The notes: generated by a model from the sequence alone, not told the origin. A stretch of 64,000 nucleotides of DNA from Escherichia fergusonii ATCC 35469 (GCF_000026225.1 NC_011740.1:2232001-2296000); one strand, 5' to 3'. Numbered from the stretch's first letter, positions 44,757 through 54,541 are shown. Numbers and translations: made by a program.

Positions 44757-46463
44757 ATGACCACGATTGATAATAAAGACTTTTTGAATGAACTTGCCCG
44801 ACTGGTGGGTTCTTCACACCTGCTCACCGATCCCGCAAAAACGGCCCGCTATCGCAAGGGCTTCCGTTCTGGTCAGGGCGACGCACTGGCTGTCGTTTTC
44901 CCTGGCTCACTACTCGAACTTTGGCGAGTACTGAATGTTTGTGTTGCCGCCGACAAAATTATTCTGATGCAGGCTGCCAATACAGGTCTGACCGAAGGCT
45001 CGACGCCAAACGGTAACGACTATGATCGCGATATCGTGATCATCAGCACCCTGCGTCTCGACAAGCTTCATGTTCTCGGTAAGGGCGAACAGGTGCTGGC
45101 ATATCCTGGCACCACGCTCTATTCGCTGGAAAAAGCCCTCAAACCGCTGGGACGCGAGCCGCACTCGGTGATTGGTTCGTCGTGCATTGGCGCATCGGTC
45201 ATCGGCGGTATTTGTAACAACTCCGGCGGCTCGCTGGTGCAGCGTGGCCCGGCGTATACCGAAATGTCGTTATTCGCGCGTATAAATGAAGATGGAAAAC
45301 TGACGCTGGTGAACCATCTGGGGATTGATCTGGGCGAAACGCCGGAGCAGATCCTTAGCAAGCTGGATGACGATCGCATCAAAGATGACGATGTGCGCCA
45401 CGATGGTCGTCACGCCCACGATTATGACTATGTCCACCGCGTTCGTGATATTGAAGCCGACACACCCGCACGTTATAACGCCGACCCGGATCGCCTGTTT
45501 GAATCCTCCGGTTGCGCCGGAAAACTGGCCGTCTTTGCGGTACGTCTTGATACCTTCGAAGCGGAAAAAAATCAGCAGGTGTTTTATATCGGCACCAACC
45601 AGCCGGAAGTACTGACCGAAATCCGCCGTCATATTCTGGCTAATTTCGAAAATCTGCCGGTTGCCGGGGAATATATGCACCGGGATATCTACGATATTGC
45701 GGAAAAATACGGCAAAGACACCTTCCTGATGATTGATAAGTTAGGCACCGATAAGATGCCGTTCTTCTTTAATCTCAAGGGACGTACCGATGCGATGCTG
45801 GAGAAAGTGAAATTCTTCCGTCCGCATTTTACCGACCGTGCGATGCAAAAATTCGGTCACCTGTTCCCCAGCCATTTACCGCCGCGCATGAAAAACTGGC
45901 GCGATAAATATGAACATCATCTGCTGTTAAAAATGGCGGGCGATGGCGTCGGTGAAGCCAAATCGTGGCTGGTGGATTATTTCAAACAGGCCGAAGGCGA
46001 TTTCTTTGTCTGTACGCCGGAGGAAGGTAGCAAAGCGTTTTTACACCGTTTCGCCGCTGCGGGCGCAGCAATTCGTTATCAGGCCGTGCATTCCGATGAA
46101 GTCGAAGACATTCTGGCGCTGGATATCGCTCTGCGGCGTAACGACACCGAATGGTATGAGCATTTACCGCCGGAGATCGACAGCCAACTGGTGCACAAGC
46201 TCTATTACGGCCATTTTATGTGCTATGTCTTCCATCAGGATTACATCGTTAAAAAAGGCGTGGATGTACATGCGTTGAAAGAACAGATGCTGGAACTGCT
46301 ACAGCAGCGCGGCGCGCAATACCCTGCCGAGCATAACGTCGGTCATTTGTATAAAGCACCGGAAACGTTGCAGAAGTTTTATCGCGAGAACGATCCGACC
46401 AACAGTATGAATCCGGGGATTGGTAAAACCAGTAAGCGGAAAAACTGGCAGGAAGTGAAATAA
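44757..46463 (+). CDS. dld: Quinone-dependent D-lactate dehydrogenase Dld
   Basis: Peripheral inner-membrane flavoprotein that oxidises D-lactate to pyruvate and passes electrons to quinone. From the ATG at 44757 (MTTIDNKDFLNELARLVG) the product has 568 residues. In K-12 I recall MSSMTT, where an ATG three codons earlier is used; that codon is ATT here, so either the internal ATG or a rare ATT start is used. GGAG is well spaced for the upstream codon and a little far for the ATG. The FAD-binding domain has LMQAANTGLTEGSTPNG and SSCIGASVIGGICNNSGG, and the C-terminal membrane-binding region is basic. Confidence 0.95.
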   Translation: MTTIDNKDFLNELARLVGSSHLLTDPAKTARYRKGFRSGQGDALAVVFPGSLLELWRVLNVCVAADKIILMQAANTGLTEGSTPNGNDYDRDIVIISTLRLDKLHVLGKGEQVLAYPGTTLYSLEKALKPLGREPHSVIGSSCIGASVIGGICNNSGGSLVQRGPAYTEMSLFARINEDGKLTLVNHLGIDLGETPEQILSKLDDDRIKDDDVRHDGRHAHDYDYVHRVRDIEADTPARYNADPDRLFESSGCAGKLAVFAVRLDTFEAEKNQQVFYIGTNQPEVLTEIRRHILANFENLPVAGEYMHRDIYDIAEKYGKDTFLMIDKLGTDKMPFFFNLKGRTDAMLEKVKFFRPHFTDRAMQKFGHLFPSHLPPRMKNWRDKYEHHLLLKMAGDGVGEAKSWLVDYFKQAEGDFFVCTPEEGSKAFLHRFAAAGAAIRYQAVHSDEVEDILALDIALRRNDTEWYEHLPPEIDSQLVHKLYYGHFMCYVFHQDYIVKKGVDVHALKEQMLELLQQRGAQYPAEHNVGHLYKAPETLQKFYRENDPTNSMNPGIGKTSKRKNWQEVK

Positions 46464-46467
46464 AAAT

Positions 46468-46495
46468 TACGGATGGCAGAGTATCGCCATCCGTA
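46468..46495. terminator. Bidirectional terminator between dld and pbpG
   Basis: A ten base-pair stem (TACGGATGGC/GCCATCCGTA) lies between the convergent genes. The minus-strand side is followed by ATTTTTATTT, favouring pbpG termination, while the plus side has weak T content. Confidence 0.8.
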
Positions 46496-46501
46496 CTTCA
46501 C

Positions 46502-47434
46502 TTAATCGTTCTGTGCCGTCTGCCCCGCCGCCGCCATCTGAGCGGCTTTTTGTTTTTTATAGCTCAACGCTGCTGCCGGAACAGGCATCACTTTACCGGT
46601 CTCAATCCAGGTACGCAGGCGGCTGGCATCGGCAAAATGGGTATATTTGCCAAACGCGTCCATCACTACCAGTGCCACCGGTTTATTATTGATAACCGTG
46701 CGCATCACCAGACAATGGCCCGCCGCATTGGTAAAGCCAGTTTTGGTTAACTGAATATTCCAGTTATCGCGATACACCAGATGGTTAGTATTGCGGAACG
46801 GCAGCGTATACGTCGGGTTAGAGAAGGTTGCCATATCTTCCCTGGTAGTACTTAACTGACCAATCAACGGATATTGTTTGCTGGCAATGAGCAGTTTGGT
46901 TAAGTCACGGGCAGTTGAAACGTTATGCACCGACAATCCGGTCGGTTCAACAAAGCGCGTGTTGTTCATTCCGAGCGATTTCGCTTTCGCATTCATCGCC
47001 TTAATAAAGGCTTTGTAGCCACCGGGATAATGGTGCGCAAGGCTTGCCGCCGCGCGGTTTTCTGAAGACATCAGCGCCAGCAACAGCATATCTTTACGGC
47101 TGATTTCGCTGTTCAGTCGTACGCGCGAATAGACCCCTTTCATCTCCGGCGTCTGGCTGATATCCACTTTTAGTTTTTCATCCAGCGGCAGGCGCGCATC
47201 CAGCACGACCATCGCGGTCATTAATTTACTGATAGACGCAATCGGACGCACCAGATCCGGGTGGTTCGAATAGATCACTTTGTTGGTATTCAGATCAACA
47301 ATCATCGCGCTACCGGAGGCAATTTCCGGCTGTGAAGCGGTGGTAGCGGCTGCCGTTTTCGCAACGGCCTGTGGTGCAAAAGGCACAGCCAGCATCAGGG
47401 CCAGGCTAAATAAAGAAACTCGAAATTTCGGCAT
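46502..47434 (-). CDS. pbpG: D-alanyl-D-alanine endopeptidase PbpG (PBP7)
   Basis: Low-molecular-mass penicillin-binding protein that hydrolyses peptide cross-links in peptidoglycan. The usual 310-residue start is [21 protein letters not shown] (47434); an ATG three codons earlier is in frame. A signal peptide is followed by the serine-protease triad: SxxK in ASISKLMT, SxN in MSSENRA, and KTG in [13 protein letters not shown]. There is no C-terminal amphipathic anchor of the DacA type, consistent with a loosely attached enzyme. Confidence 0.97.
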
Positions 47435-47563
47435 GATGAGCATTCAGATAGTGGTTCACGCGCACGGGTTGCGCACCGCCGGAGTAAGGATTTACTGAGG
47501 CTAGCGACGCCATCATAACGAGCAAAAAGTGCGATCGTCAAAAGAGAATCGTGAGGAAATGCT

Positions 47564-47591
47564 GCATTGCTGACATTTACGCCAGCAATGC
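47564..47591. other. Hairpin downstream of yohC
   Basis: The inverted repeat GCATTGCTG/CAGCAATGC lies 17 bp beyond the yohC stop. It has no clear T-run on either strand, so it may be a processed 3' end rather than an intrinsic terminator. Confidence 0.4.
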
Positions 47592-47607
47592 AACGTCAAA
47601 GAACTTT

Positions 47608-48195
47608 CTAGAACAAACGATAACCGTAGCCCCATAGTATAACGGTAAGGGCGAGCAGCACTTCCAGTACCAGCACGCCTATCGCCAGCGTCGAACTGGA
47701 GAAGCTAAGGCCTTCCTCTTTGTTGATATTCAGGAAACTCGGAATACCGAGGTAAAGCAGGTAGCCGGTGTAAAACAGCGCCACCGTGCCGACCAGCGCA
47801 CACAACCAGACCAGCGGGTAAAGCGCCACCAGACCGCTTAAAAACAGCGGAGTTGCAACGTAGCCCGCGAAGACCATGCAGTGCGCAAGTGACGGACGCT
47901 GCGGGTAATTGCGCGCCATCCACCAGATGACCCGCCCCATCACCGCGACCCCAGCCAGCATAACGCCATAAAACAAGACAGCCAGCGCCAGTCCGGTAAA
48001 CCAGGATAACTTCAGGATAGTGCCATCGCCAAAATTCCAGCCAATTTGTGTGGTGCCAATAAAGGCGCAAATCACCGGAATCGCCGCCATCAGCAAAACG
48101 TGGTGGGTGTAATGGTGAGAAATCGTTTCGTTTTCGCGATTAATCACCTGCATTTCACGATCGGGATGGGAAAACAGTCCCCAGACATGGCTCAT
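47608..48195 (-). CDS. yohC: Inner-membrane Yip1-family protein YohC
   Basis: A 195-residue integral membrane protein with about five hydrophobic segments (VLLMAAIPVICAFIGT, LSWFTGLALAVLFYGVML, and others) and a soluble N-terminus MSHVWGLFSHPDREMQVIN. The start at 48195 follows GGGGGCGG, a fair ribosome-binding site, and gives the usual length. It belongs to the Yip1 domain family; its role in E. coli is not known. Confidence 0.92.
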   Translation of the reverse strand: MSHVWGLFSHPDREMQVINRENETISHHYTHHVLLMAAIPVICAFIGTTQIGWNFGDGTILKLSWFTGLALAVLFYGVMLAGVAVMGRVIWWMARNYPQRPSLAHCMVFAGYVATPLFLSGLVALYPLVWLCALVGTVALFYTGYLLYLGIPSFLNINKEEGLSFSSSTLAIGVLVLEVLLALTVILWGYGYRLF

Positions 48196-48364
48196 ACCGC
48201 CCCCTTGTTGTGAGTTCATGAACCTGACAGTTCAAGTATAAGTCAGCTTGTGATTATTTTTTGTTCGCTTATGTAATTTGTACCGTCTGATGTACGTCCT
48301 TTTTCAGCGTGAATAATTCACAGGGTGTATGCTTACAGGCAACCAAAGGGAGACAGACGGGCCT

Positions 48365-48943
48365 ATGGATCTCAATACACTCATCTCACAATATGGTTAT
48401 GCTGCGCTGGTGCTCGGCAGTCTGGCGGAAGGTGAAACCGTGACGTTGCTGGGAGGCGTTGCGGCACATCAGGGGTTATTAAAGTTCCCGCTGGTGGTAC
48501 TTTCTGTGGCGCTTGGCGGCATGATTGGCGACCAGGTGCTTTATCTGTGCGGGCGGCGGTTTGGTGGCAAGCTGTTACGCCGTTTCTCTAAGCATCAGGA
48601 TAAAATTGAGCGGGCGCAGAAACTTATCCAACGCCATCCGTATCTGTTTGTCATTGGTACGCGTTTTATGTATGGCTTTCGGGTCATTGGCCCGACGCTG
48701 ATTGGTGCCAGCCAGCTGCCGCCGAAAATCTTTCTGCCGCTGAATATTCTCGGCGCATTTGCCTGGGCGTTGATTTTTACCACTATCGGTTATGCTGGTG
48801 GTCAGGTGATTGCGCCGTGGTTGCACAATCTCGACCAGCATTTGAAGCACTGGGTCTGGTTGATCCTGGTCGTGGTTCTGGTGGTTGGCGTGCGCTGGTG
48901 GCTGAAACGGCGCGGTAAGAAAAAGCCGGATGATAAGGCGTAA
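48365..48943 (+). CDS. yohD: DedA-family membrane protein YohD
   Basis: A 192-residue DedA (SNARE-associated/VTT) protein. These proteins are implicated in lipid-carrier flipping and membrane homeostasis. The start MDLNTLISQYGYAAL at 48365 gives the standard length. Family residues are the glutamate in GSLAEGETVTLLGG, the glycine-rich ALGGMIGDQVLYLCGRRFGG, and FMYGFRVIGPTLIGAS with the conserved arginine. The C-terminus is highly basic (WLKRRGKKKPDD). Confidence 0.94.
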   Translation: MDLNTLISQYGYAALVLGSLAEGETVTLLGGVAAHQGLLKFPLVVLSVALGGMIGDQVLYLCGRRFGGKLLRRFSKHQDKIERAQKLIQRHPYLFVIGTRFMYGFRVIGPTLIGASQLPPKIFLPLNILGAFAWALIFTTIGYAGGQVIAPWLHNLDQHLKHWVWLILVVVLVVGVRWWLKRRGKKKPDDKA

Positions 48944-49031
48944 AACCATTGCCGCGGATAAGACGGTCTGCGCCGCATCCGACATCAGGTACATCATGCC
49001 TGATGCGACGCTTCCGCGTCTTATCATGCCT
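48926..49031. repeat. REP/BIME-like palindromic cluster after yohD
   Basis: GCCGGATGATAAGGCG at the 3' end of yohD and GCCTGATGCGACGCTTCCGC...GTCTTATCATGCC downstream are REP-type palindromic units in opposite orientation. They lie between convergent yohD and yohF, the usual place for such elements. Confidence 0.75.
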
Positions 49032-49072
49032 ACCAAATATTACCCATTGAAATATCCACGCACTTCACTGCG

Positions 49073-49834
49073 CTATTCTGGCTTAAACTGCGGATTCGCC
49101 AGCATAAATCCCCCATCCACTATCAACGACTGCCCGGTGGTGTAATTCGCGCCCTCTGAGCACAGCCACGCCACCAGGCTGGCAATCTCATGCGTTGCGC
49201 CAAAACGCCGCAGAGGAATCGAAGGCTCCGCGTCGGGCTTCACGTCGCCGTCATCCATGCCGTTCATTGGCGTGGCGATCGCCCCAGGCGCGACTGCGTT
49301 CACCAAAATCTTATGCCTGACCAGCTCAAGCGCCATCGCTTTGGTTAGCCCACCGAGTGCATGTTTAGCGGCTGTATAGGCGCTGGCATCCGGCAGCGGC
49401 GTATGCTCATGTACCGACGTAATGTTGATGATGCGACCGCCCTGCCCTTGTTTCACCATCTGACGAGCCGCAATTTGCGAGCATAAGAATGCACCATCGA
49501 CATCAACGGTAAAAATCTTGCGCCACTCATCGAAAGCCATATCAAGAAACGGCGCTTTGGTCATTGCGCCCGCATTATTCACCAGCACATCGATGCGCCC
49601 CAGCCGTTGAATAAGTTTCTCCAGCGCCAGTGCCCCCTCTGGCAGTTTACCGAGATCGAGCTGCACGATCTCCGCACGTACGCCGTGACTAACCACCTCA
49701 CGCGCAGTATCTTTTGCCCCTTCTTCATCGGAGTGCCAGGTAATGCCAATATCAAACCCCTGCTGCGCCAGTAATAACGCGCACTCTTTGCCGATCCCCG
49801 AATCGGAGGCGGTAATTATCGCGACCTGTGCCAT
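49073..49834 (-). CDS. yohF: Short-chain dehydrogenase YohF
   Basis: A 253-residue NAD(P)-dependent oxidoreductase of the classical SDR type. The nucleotide-binding motif is ITASDSGIGKECA at residues 7-19 (the first glycine of TGxxxGIG is replaced by alanine/serine), then NNAGAMTKAP, the catalytic Ser in NITSVHEH and YTAAK for Tyr and Lys. The C-terminal IVDGGFMLANPQ is typical. The start at 49834 (MAQVAIITAS) gives the standard length. The substrate is unknown. Confidence 0.93.
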   Translation of the reverse strand: MAQVAIITASDSGIGKECALLLAQQGFDIGITWHSDEEGAKDTAREVVSHGVRAEIVQLDLGKLPEGALALEKLIQRLGRIDVLVNNAGAMTKAPFLDMAFDEWRKIFTVDVDGAFLCSQIAARQMVKQGQGGRIINITSVHEHTPLPDASAYTAAKHALGGLTKAMALELVRHKILVNAVAPGAIATPMNGMDDGDVKPDAEPSIPLRRFGATHEIASLVAWLCSEGANYTTGQSLIVDGGFMLANPQFKPE

Positions 49835-49974
49835 CGAGTTCTCCACGGAGTCTCTAAAACAATAAGTATAGAAACGGGCTGATTACTTACGTCATATTTA
49901 GATAACTCCTGGAATTCGCGGCGCGTCGTTTCCTTTCCTATACTTAACGAAGTTTTAACAAAAAAGGAAAGCCA

Positions 49975-50058
49975 ATGAAAATTTTACTCTGGGCAGTTTT
50001 GGTTATATTTATTATCGGGTTACTGGTAGTGACGGGCGTTTTTAAAATGATTTTCTGA
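49975..50058 (+). CDS. yohP: Small membrane protein YohP
   Basis: A 27-residue peptide (MKILLWAVLVIFIIGLLVVT and seven more residues, ending FKMIF) made of one transmembrane helix. AAGGAAAG lies five bases before the ATG. The likely promoter contains CTATACTT near 49938, matching a sigma S-type -10, so stationary-phase expression is plausible. YohP is known as a tiny inner-membrane protein inserted post-translationally in E. coli. It lies between yohF and dusC; the mdtQ remnant I recall there in K-12 is not seen. Confidence 0.9.
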   Translation: MKILLWAVLVIFIIGLLVVTGVFKMIF

Positions 50059-50068
50059 AGATTTCCCA

Positions 50069-50096
50069 CAAGGCCGGGTAGTTATCCCGGCCTTGC
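50069..50096. terminator. Hairpin between yohP and dusC
   Basis: A ten base-pair stem (CAAGGCCGGG/CCCGGCCTTG) with a short loop separates the convergent genes. T-tracts are short on both sides. Confidence 0.6.
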
Positions 50097-50101
50097 AACG
50101 A

Positions 50102-51040
50102 TTACAGTTTTATCGCCTGAATAGCCTGCGCGATAGCAGGGGAATTATTTAATGCGCGGATTTGCTGAAATAATGTTGTCGCTTCGCTGTATTCTTTACG
50201 CAGATAACCTAACCACTGTTTAATTCGTGCCACGTGATATAGCCCGGTATCGCCCTGTTTTTCCAGACGCGTATATTTCTGCAATAATGCAACAACTTGT
50301 GCCCACGGCATACGCGGCTCGTTGTATTTCACCACCCGACTTAAGTTGGGAATATTTAATGCCCCGCGCCCAATCATAACGGCATCACAGCCACTTAACG
50401 CCATACATTGCTGTGCGCTCTGCCAGTCCCAGATTTCTCCATTCGCGATCACCGGAATCGTCAGTCGCTGACGGATTTCACCAATCGCCTGCCAGTCAAT
50501 ATGCTCGGCGCGATAGCCCTGCTCTTTCGTCCGCCCGTGAACCACAAGCTCCGTGGCCCCCGCTTGCTGCACAGCATCGGCAATTTCAAATTTTTGCTCA
50601 CCACTGTCCCATCCCAAACGCACTTTTACACTCACTGGCAAATGAGCAGGCACCGCTTCGCGCATCGCTTTCGCGCCCTGGTAGATAAGTTCAGGATCTT
50701 TTAATAATGTCGCTCCGCCACCGCTACCATTAACTGTTTTTGAAGGACAGCCGCAGTTAAGATCAACCCCAAATGATCCCAGTTCCACCGCCCTGAGAGC
50801 ATTCTCCGCCAACCACTGTGGATATTGACCAAGTAATTGGATGCGCACCAGCGTACCGGAAGGTGTCCGACTACTATTTTGCAGCTCCGGGCAGATACGT
50901 TGAAAGACTTTAACTGGCAGGAGTTGATCAACCACGCGAACAAATTCGGTGATACAAAGATCGTAATCGTTTACTTCGGTCAGTAATTCACGCACCAGAG
51001 AGTCGAGCACGCCTTCCATCGGTGCCAGTAACACACGCAT
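50102..51040 (-). CDS. dusC: tRNA-dihydrouridine(16) synthase DusC
   Basis: FMN-dependent enzyme that reduces U16 of tRNAs to dihydrouridine. The chosen start MRVLLAPMEGVLDSLVREL gives 312 residues; an earlier ATG adds four residues. The TIM barrel carries LAPMEG at the N-terminus, the catalytic cysteine in DLNCGCPSKTVNGSGGGA, VKVRLGWDS, the FMN-contacting VVHGRTKEQGY and ANGEIWDW, and GRGALNIP. A helical tRNA-binding domain follows. The C-terminus ends AQAIQAIKL, a little shorter than I recall for K-12. Confidence 0.95.
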   Translation of the reverse strand: MRVLLAPMEGVLDSLVRELLTEVNDYDLCITEFVRVVDQLLPVKVFQRICPELQNSSRTPSGTLVRIQLLGQYPQWLAENALRAVELGSFGVDLNCGCPSKTVNGSGGGATLLKDPELIYQGAKAMREAVPAHLPVSVKVRLGWDSGEQKFEIADAVQQAGATELVVHGRTKEQGYRAEHIDWQAIGEIRQRLTIPVIANGEIWDWQSAQQCMALSGCDAVMIGRGALNIPNLSRVVKYNEPRMPWAQVVALLQKYTRLEKQGDTGLYHVARIKQWLGYLRKEYSEATTLFQQIRALNNSPAIAQAIQAIKL

Positions 51041-51328
51041 ATTTTTACCCACGAAAAAATGAGGCGCTATGGTAACGTCTCCGCTCTACTGTTTAAAGTG
51101 CTTCAATATCTGTGCACCAAAGCCTGGAGACGACTCTATGCTTTGTCTATGTGACAGTTATGTTAACGACTGCAGAAACCGTTTTGCCCAGATTTGGCGA
51201 CGATTATCAGGGGAGATGCCCAGTGCTCCTGGTGAGAGGAACGACTATGCTCAGATTTCTTTATGTGATCGGTAGCACATTTTTGAGTTTAATTGTATGA
51301 TGAATCCACTTCATCCAGGACGTTTATC

Positions 51329-51727
51329 ATGAGTAAGATACTAAACACTATCTGGCAGTATGTACGTGCTTTCGTACTGATCTATGCCTGCCTGTATGCA
51401 GGTATTTTCATTGCATCTCTCCTTCCGGTCACCATTCCAGGCAGCATTATCGGCATGTTGATTCTGTTTGTACTGCTGGCACTGCAAATTCTGCCCGCAC
51501 AATGGGTTAACCCCGGATGCTATTTACTGATTCGCTATATGGCGCTGCTTTTTGTGCCAATTGGCGTTGGCGTTATGCAGTATTTCGATCTATTGCGCGC
51601 GCAGTTTGGCCCGGTAGTGGTTTCCTGCGCAATTAGCACCCTGGTGGTGTTCTTAGTTGTTAGCTGGAGTTCGCAGCTAGTGCATGGCGAACGAAAAGTG
51701 GTTGGGCAAAAGGGTTCGAAAGAATGA
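51329..51727 (+). CDS. yohJ: LrgA/CidA-family membrane protein YohJ
   Basis: A 132-residue membrane protein with four predicted helices, of the LrgA/CidA (UPF0299) family, sometimes compared with holins. The start MSKILNTIWQYVRAF at 51329 has AGGA eight bases upstream; an earlier ATG is weak. The family core is LPVTIPGSIIGMLILFVLLA and YMALLFVPIGVGVM. It overlaps yohK by ATGA, the standard lrgAB pairing. The 288 bp between dusC and this gene hold no recognisable gene and presumably the promoter. Confidence 0.94.
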   Translation: MSKILNTIWQYVRAFVLIYACLYAGIFIASLLPVTIPGSIIGMLILFVLLALQILPAQWVNPGCYLLIRYMALLFVPIGVGVMQYFDLLRAQFGPVVVSCAISTLVVFLVVSWSSQLVHGERKVVGQKGSKE

Positions 51728-52419
51728 TGGCGTATATCTGGTGGTCATTACCACTGACCTTGATCGTCTTTTTCGCCGCACGCAAACTGGCGGCTCGCTT
51801 TAAAATTCCATTATTAAATCCATTGTTAGTGGCAATGGTGGTCATTATTCCTTTTCTGCTACTGACAGGTATTCCGTACGATCACTACTTTAAAGGCAGC
51901 GAAATATTAAACGATCTGCTGCAACCTGCTGTTGTGGCATTGGCTTATCCTTTATATGAGCAACTTCACCAGATCCGCGCACGCTGGAAATCGATCATCA
52001 CGATTTGTTTTATTGGTAGTGTCGTGGCAATGGTCACCGGGACCACGGTTGCCTTGCTGATGGGTGCTACACCTGAAATTGCGGCCTCTGTATTACCGAA
52101 ATCCGTTACCACGCCTATCGCAATGGCTGTTGGCGGTAGCATCGGAGGCATCCCGGCCGTGAGCGCGGTTTGCGTGATTTTTGTCGGTATTCTTGGCGCA
52201 GTATTTGGTCACACGTTACTGAATGCCATGCGTATTCGCACTAAAGCCGCTCGTGGTCTGGCAATGGGTACAGCTTCCCACGCATTAGGAACCGCACGTT
52301 GTGCAGAGCTGGATTATCAGGAAGGCGCCTTTAGTTCGCTGGCGCTGGTGATTTGCGGGATTATCACATCGGTGGTTGCACCGTTTATTTTCCCGATCAT
52401 TCTGGCGGTAGTAGGATAA
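51724..52419 (+). CDS. yohK: LrgB/CidB-family membrane protein YohK
   Basis: A 231-residue partner of YohJ in the LrgB family (six or seven helices). Signatures are FKIPLLNPLLVAMV, LLQPAVVALAYPLYEQ, PKSVTTPIAMAVGGSIGG and RGLAMGTASHALGTARC. Related pairs export pyruvate or other small metabolites or affect murein hydrolase activity, but the role here is not established. Translationally coupled to yohJ; cdd follows after a CRP/CytR-type regulatory region. Confidence 0.94.
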   Translation: MMAYIWWSLPLTLIVFFAARKLAARFKIPLLNPLLVAMVVIIPFLLLTGIPYDHYFKGSEILNDLLQPAVVALAYPLYEQLHQIRARWKSIITICFIGSVVAMVTGTTVALLMGATPEIAASVLPKSVTTPIAMAVGGSIGGIPAVSAVCVIFVGILGAVFGHTLLNAMRIRTKAARGLAMGTASHALGTARCAELDYQEGAFSSLALVICGIITSVVAPFIFPIILAVVG

Positions 52420-52420
52420 A

Positions 52421-52492
52421 ATTTGCGATACGTCGCACATTTTTGATACGTGTTTCATATGTTGCACATTTAATGAGATTCAGATCACATAT
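52421..52492 (+). promoter_or_regulatory. CRP and CytR control region of cdd
   Basis: A good CRP site lies at 52471-52492 (TGAGA-N6-TCACA). A weaker one lies at 52421-52442 (TGCGA-N6-GCACA), about 50 bp apart, leaving room for the CytR operator between the two CRP dimers. This matches the known CRP/CytR control of E. coli cdd. Confidence 0.75.
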
Positions 52493-52548
52493 AAAGATAG
52501 GGTGGGTTCGTAAACTGTTATCCCATTACACTGTTACGAGGCAACGCC

Positions 52549-53433
52549 ATGCATCCACGTTTTCAAACTGCTTTTGCCCAACTCGCAGATAACTTGCAAT
52601 CTGCACTGGCCCCAATTCTGGCAGACAAGCATTTTCCTGCTTTACTGACCGGGGAGCAGGTCTCTTCGCTGAAGAGCGCTACGGGGCTGGACGAAGACGC
52701 GCTGGCATTCGCACTACTCCCGCTGGCTGCAGCTTGTGCACGTACGCCATTGTCGAATTTTAACGTTGGTGCAATTGCACGTGGCGTAAGTGGTACATGG
52801 TATTTCGGTGCCAATATGGAATTTATTGGCGCCACCATGCAGCAAACTGTCCATGCCGAGCAAAGTGCAATTAGCCATGCCTGGTTGAGCGGTGAGAAAG
52901 CGCTTGCTGCCATCACCGTTAACTACACCCCTTGTGGTCACTGCCGTCAGTTTATGAATGAACTTAATAGCGGTCTGGATCTGCGTATTCATCTGCCTGG
53001 CCGCGAAGCACACGCGTTACGTGACTATCTGCCTGATGCCTTTGGTCCAAAAGATCTGGAAATTAAAACATTGCTGATGGACGAACAGGATCATGGTTTC
53101 GCGCTCACTGGTGATGCCCTTTCTCAGGCAGCAATTGCGGCGGCTAACCGTTCACACATGCCTTACAGTAAATCTCCGAGCGGTGTGGCGCTGGAATGTA
53201 AAGATGGTCGTATTTTCAGCGGCAGCTACGCTGAAAACGCCGCATTTAACCCAACGCTGCCGCCGTTACAGGGCGCGTTAATCTTGCTGAATCTCAAAGG
53301 TTATGATTACCCGGATATTCAACGTGCGATTCTGGCTGAGAAAGCTGATGCGCCGCTGATTCAATGGGATGCAACCGCAGCGACTCTGAAAGCGCTTGGC
53401 TGTAATACTATCGACCGTGTTCTGCTCGGTTAA
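52549..53433 (+). CDS. cdd: Cytidine deaminase Cdd
   Basis: Zinc enzyme that deaminates cytidine and deoxycytidine to uridine and deoxyuridine in nucleoside salvage. It has 294 residues and the enterobacterial two-domain dimer form. The catalytic motif HAEQSAI near residue 102 provides the histidine and proton-shuttle glutamate; the other zinc ligands are the cysteines of TPCGHCRQF near residues 129 and 132. The C-terminal domain repeats the fold without the metal site. GAGG lies before the ATG. Confidence 0.98.
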   Translation: MHPRFQTAFAQLADNLQSALAPILADKHFPALLTGEQVSSLKSATGLDEDALAFALLPLAAACARTPLSNFNVGAIARGVSGTWYFGANMEFIGATMQQTVHAEQSAISHAWLSGEKALAAITVNYTPCGHCRQFMNELNSGLDLRIHLPGREAHALRDYLPDAFGPKDLEIKTLLMDEQDHGFALTGDALSQAAIAAANRSHMPYSKSPSGVALECKDGRIFSGSYAENAAFNPTLPPLQGALILLNLKGYDYPDIQRAILAEKADAPLIQWDATAATLKALGCNTIDRVLLG

Positions 53434-53441
53434 CATCAGTG

Positions 53442-53472
53442 CCGGATAAACGTAGTGCATCCGGCATTTCTG
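53442..53472. repeat. REP-like palindrome after cdd
   Basis: GCCGGATAAACGTAGTGCATCCGGCAT is a REP-type palindrome just after the cdd stop, able to form a stable 3' hairpin. Confidence 0.7.
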
Positions 53473-53579
53473 CTCCCTTCTGGTGTCGAAAATCCCGGCA
53501 AACAGTTTGCCGTTTCTTGCGCAAAAGCAGCGGGTAAAGTAGCCTGAGTAAAACTTCATTCAGCAACTGAGCCTACTGC

Positions 53580-54300
<721 letters not shown>

Positions 54301-54301
54301 G

Positions 54302-54541
54302 ATGGATATTCAGCAGTTTTTTGTCGTTGCTGTTTTTTTCCTTATCCCGATATTTTGTTTTCGCGAAGCATGGAAAGGCTGGCGTGCTGGCGCGATTGAT
54401 AAACGGGTTAAAAATGCACCGGAACCGGTGTTTGTCTGGCGAGCAAAAAATCCCGGACTCTTCTTCGCTTATATGGTGGCATATATCGGCTTCGGTATTT
54501 TATCTATCGGCATGATTGTTTATCTTATTTTCTATCGTTAA
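54302..54541 (+). CDS. yeiS: Small membrane protein YeiS (DUF2542)
   Basis: A 79-residue protein with two transmembrane segments (FFVVAVFFLIPIFCF and FFAYMVAYIGFGILSIGMIVYL) joined by a basic loop. The ATG at 54302 is preceded by AAGGAAAG; a GTG one codon earlier overlaps the sanA stop. It is probably cotranscribed with sanA. Function unknown. Confidence 0.9.
   Translation: MDIQQFFVVAVFFLIPIFCFREAWKGWRAGAIDKRVKNAPEPVFVWRAKNPGLFFAYMVAYIGFGILSIGMIVYLIFYR

Noticed and set aside
51041..51328. Candidate gene between dusC and yohJ (frames at 51069-51275 and 51112-51300)
   Set aside because: Neither has a good ribosome-binding site, domain or coding-like composition; the interval is better read as the leader and promoter of yohJK.
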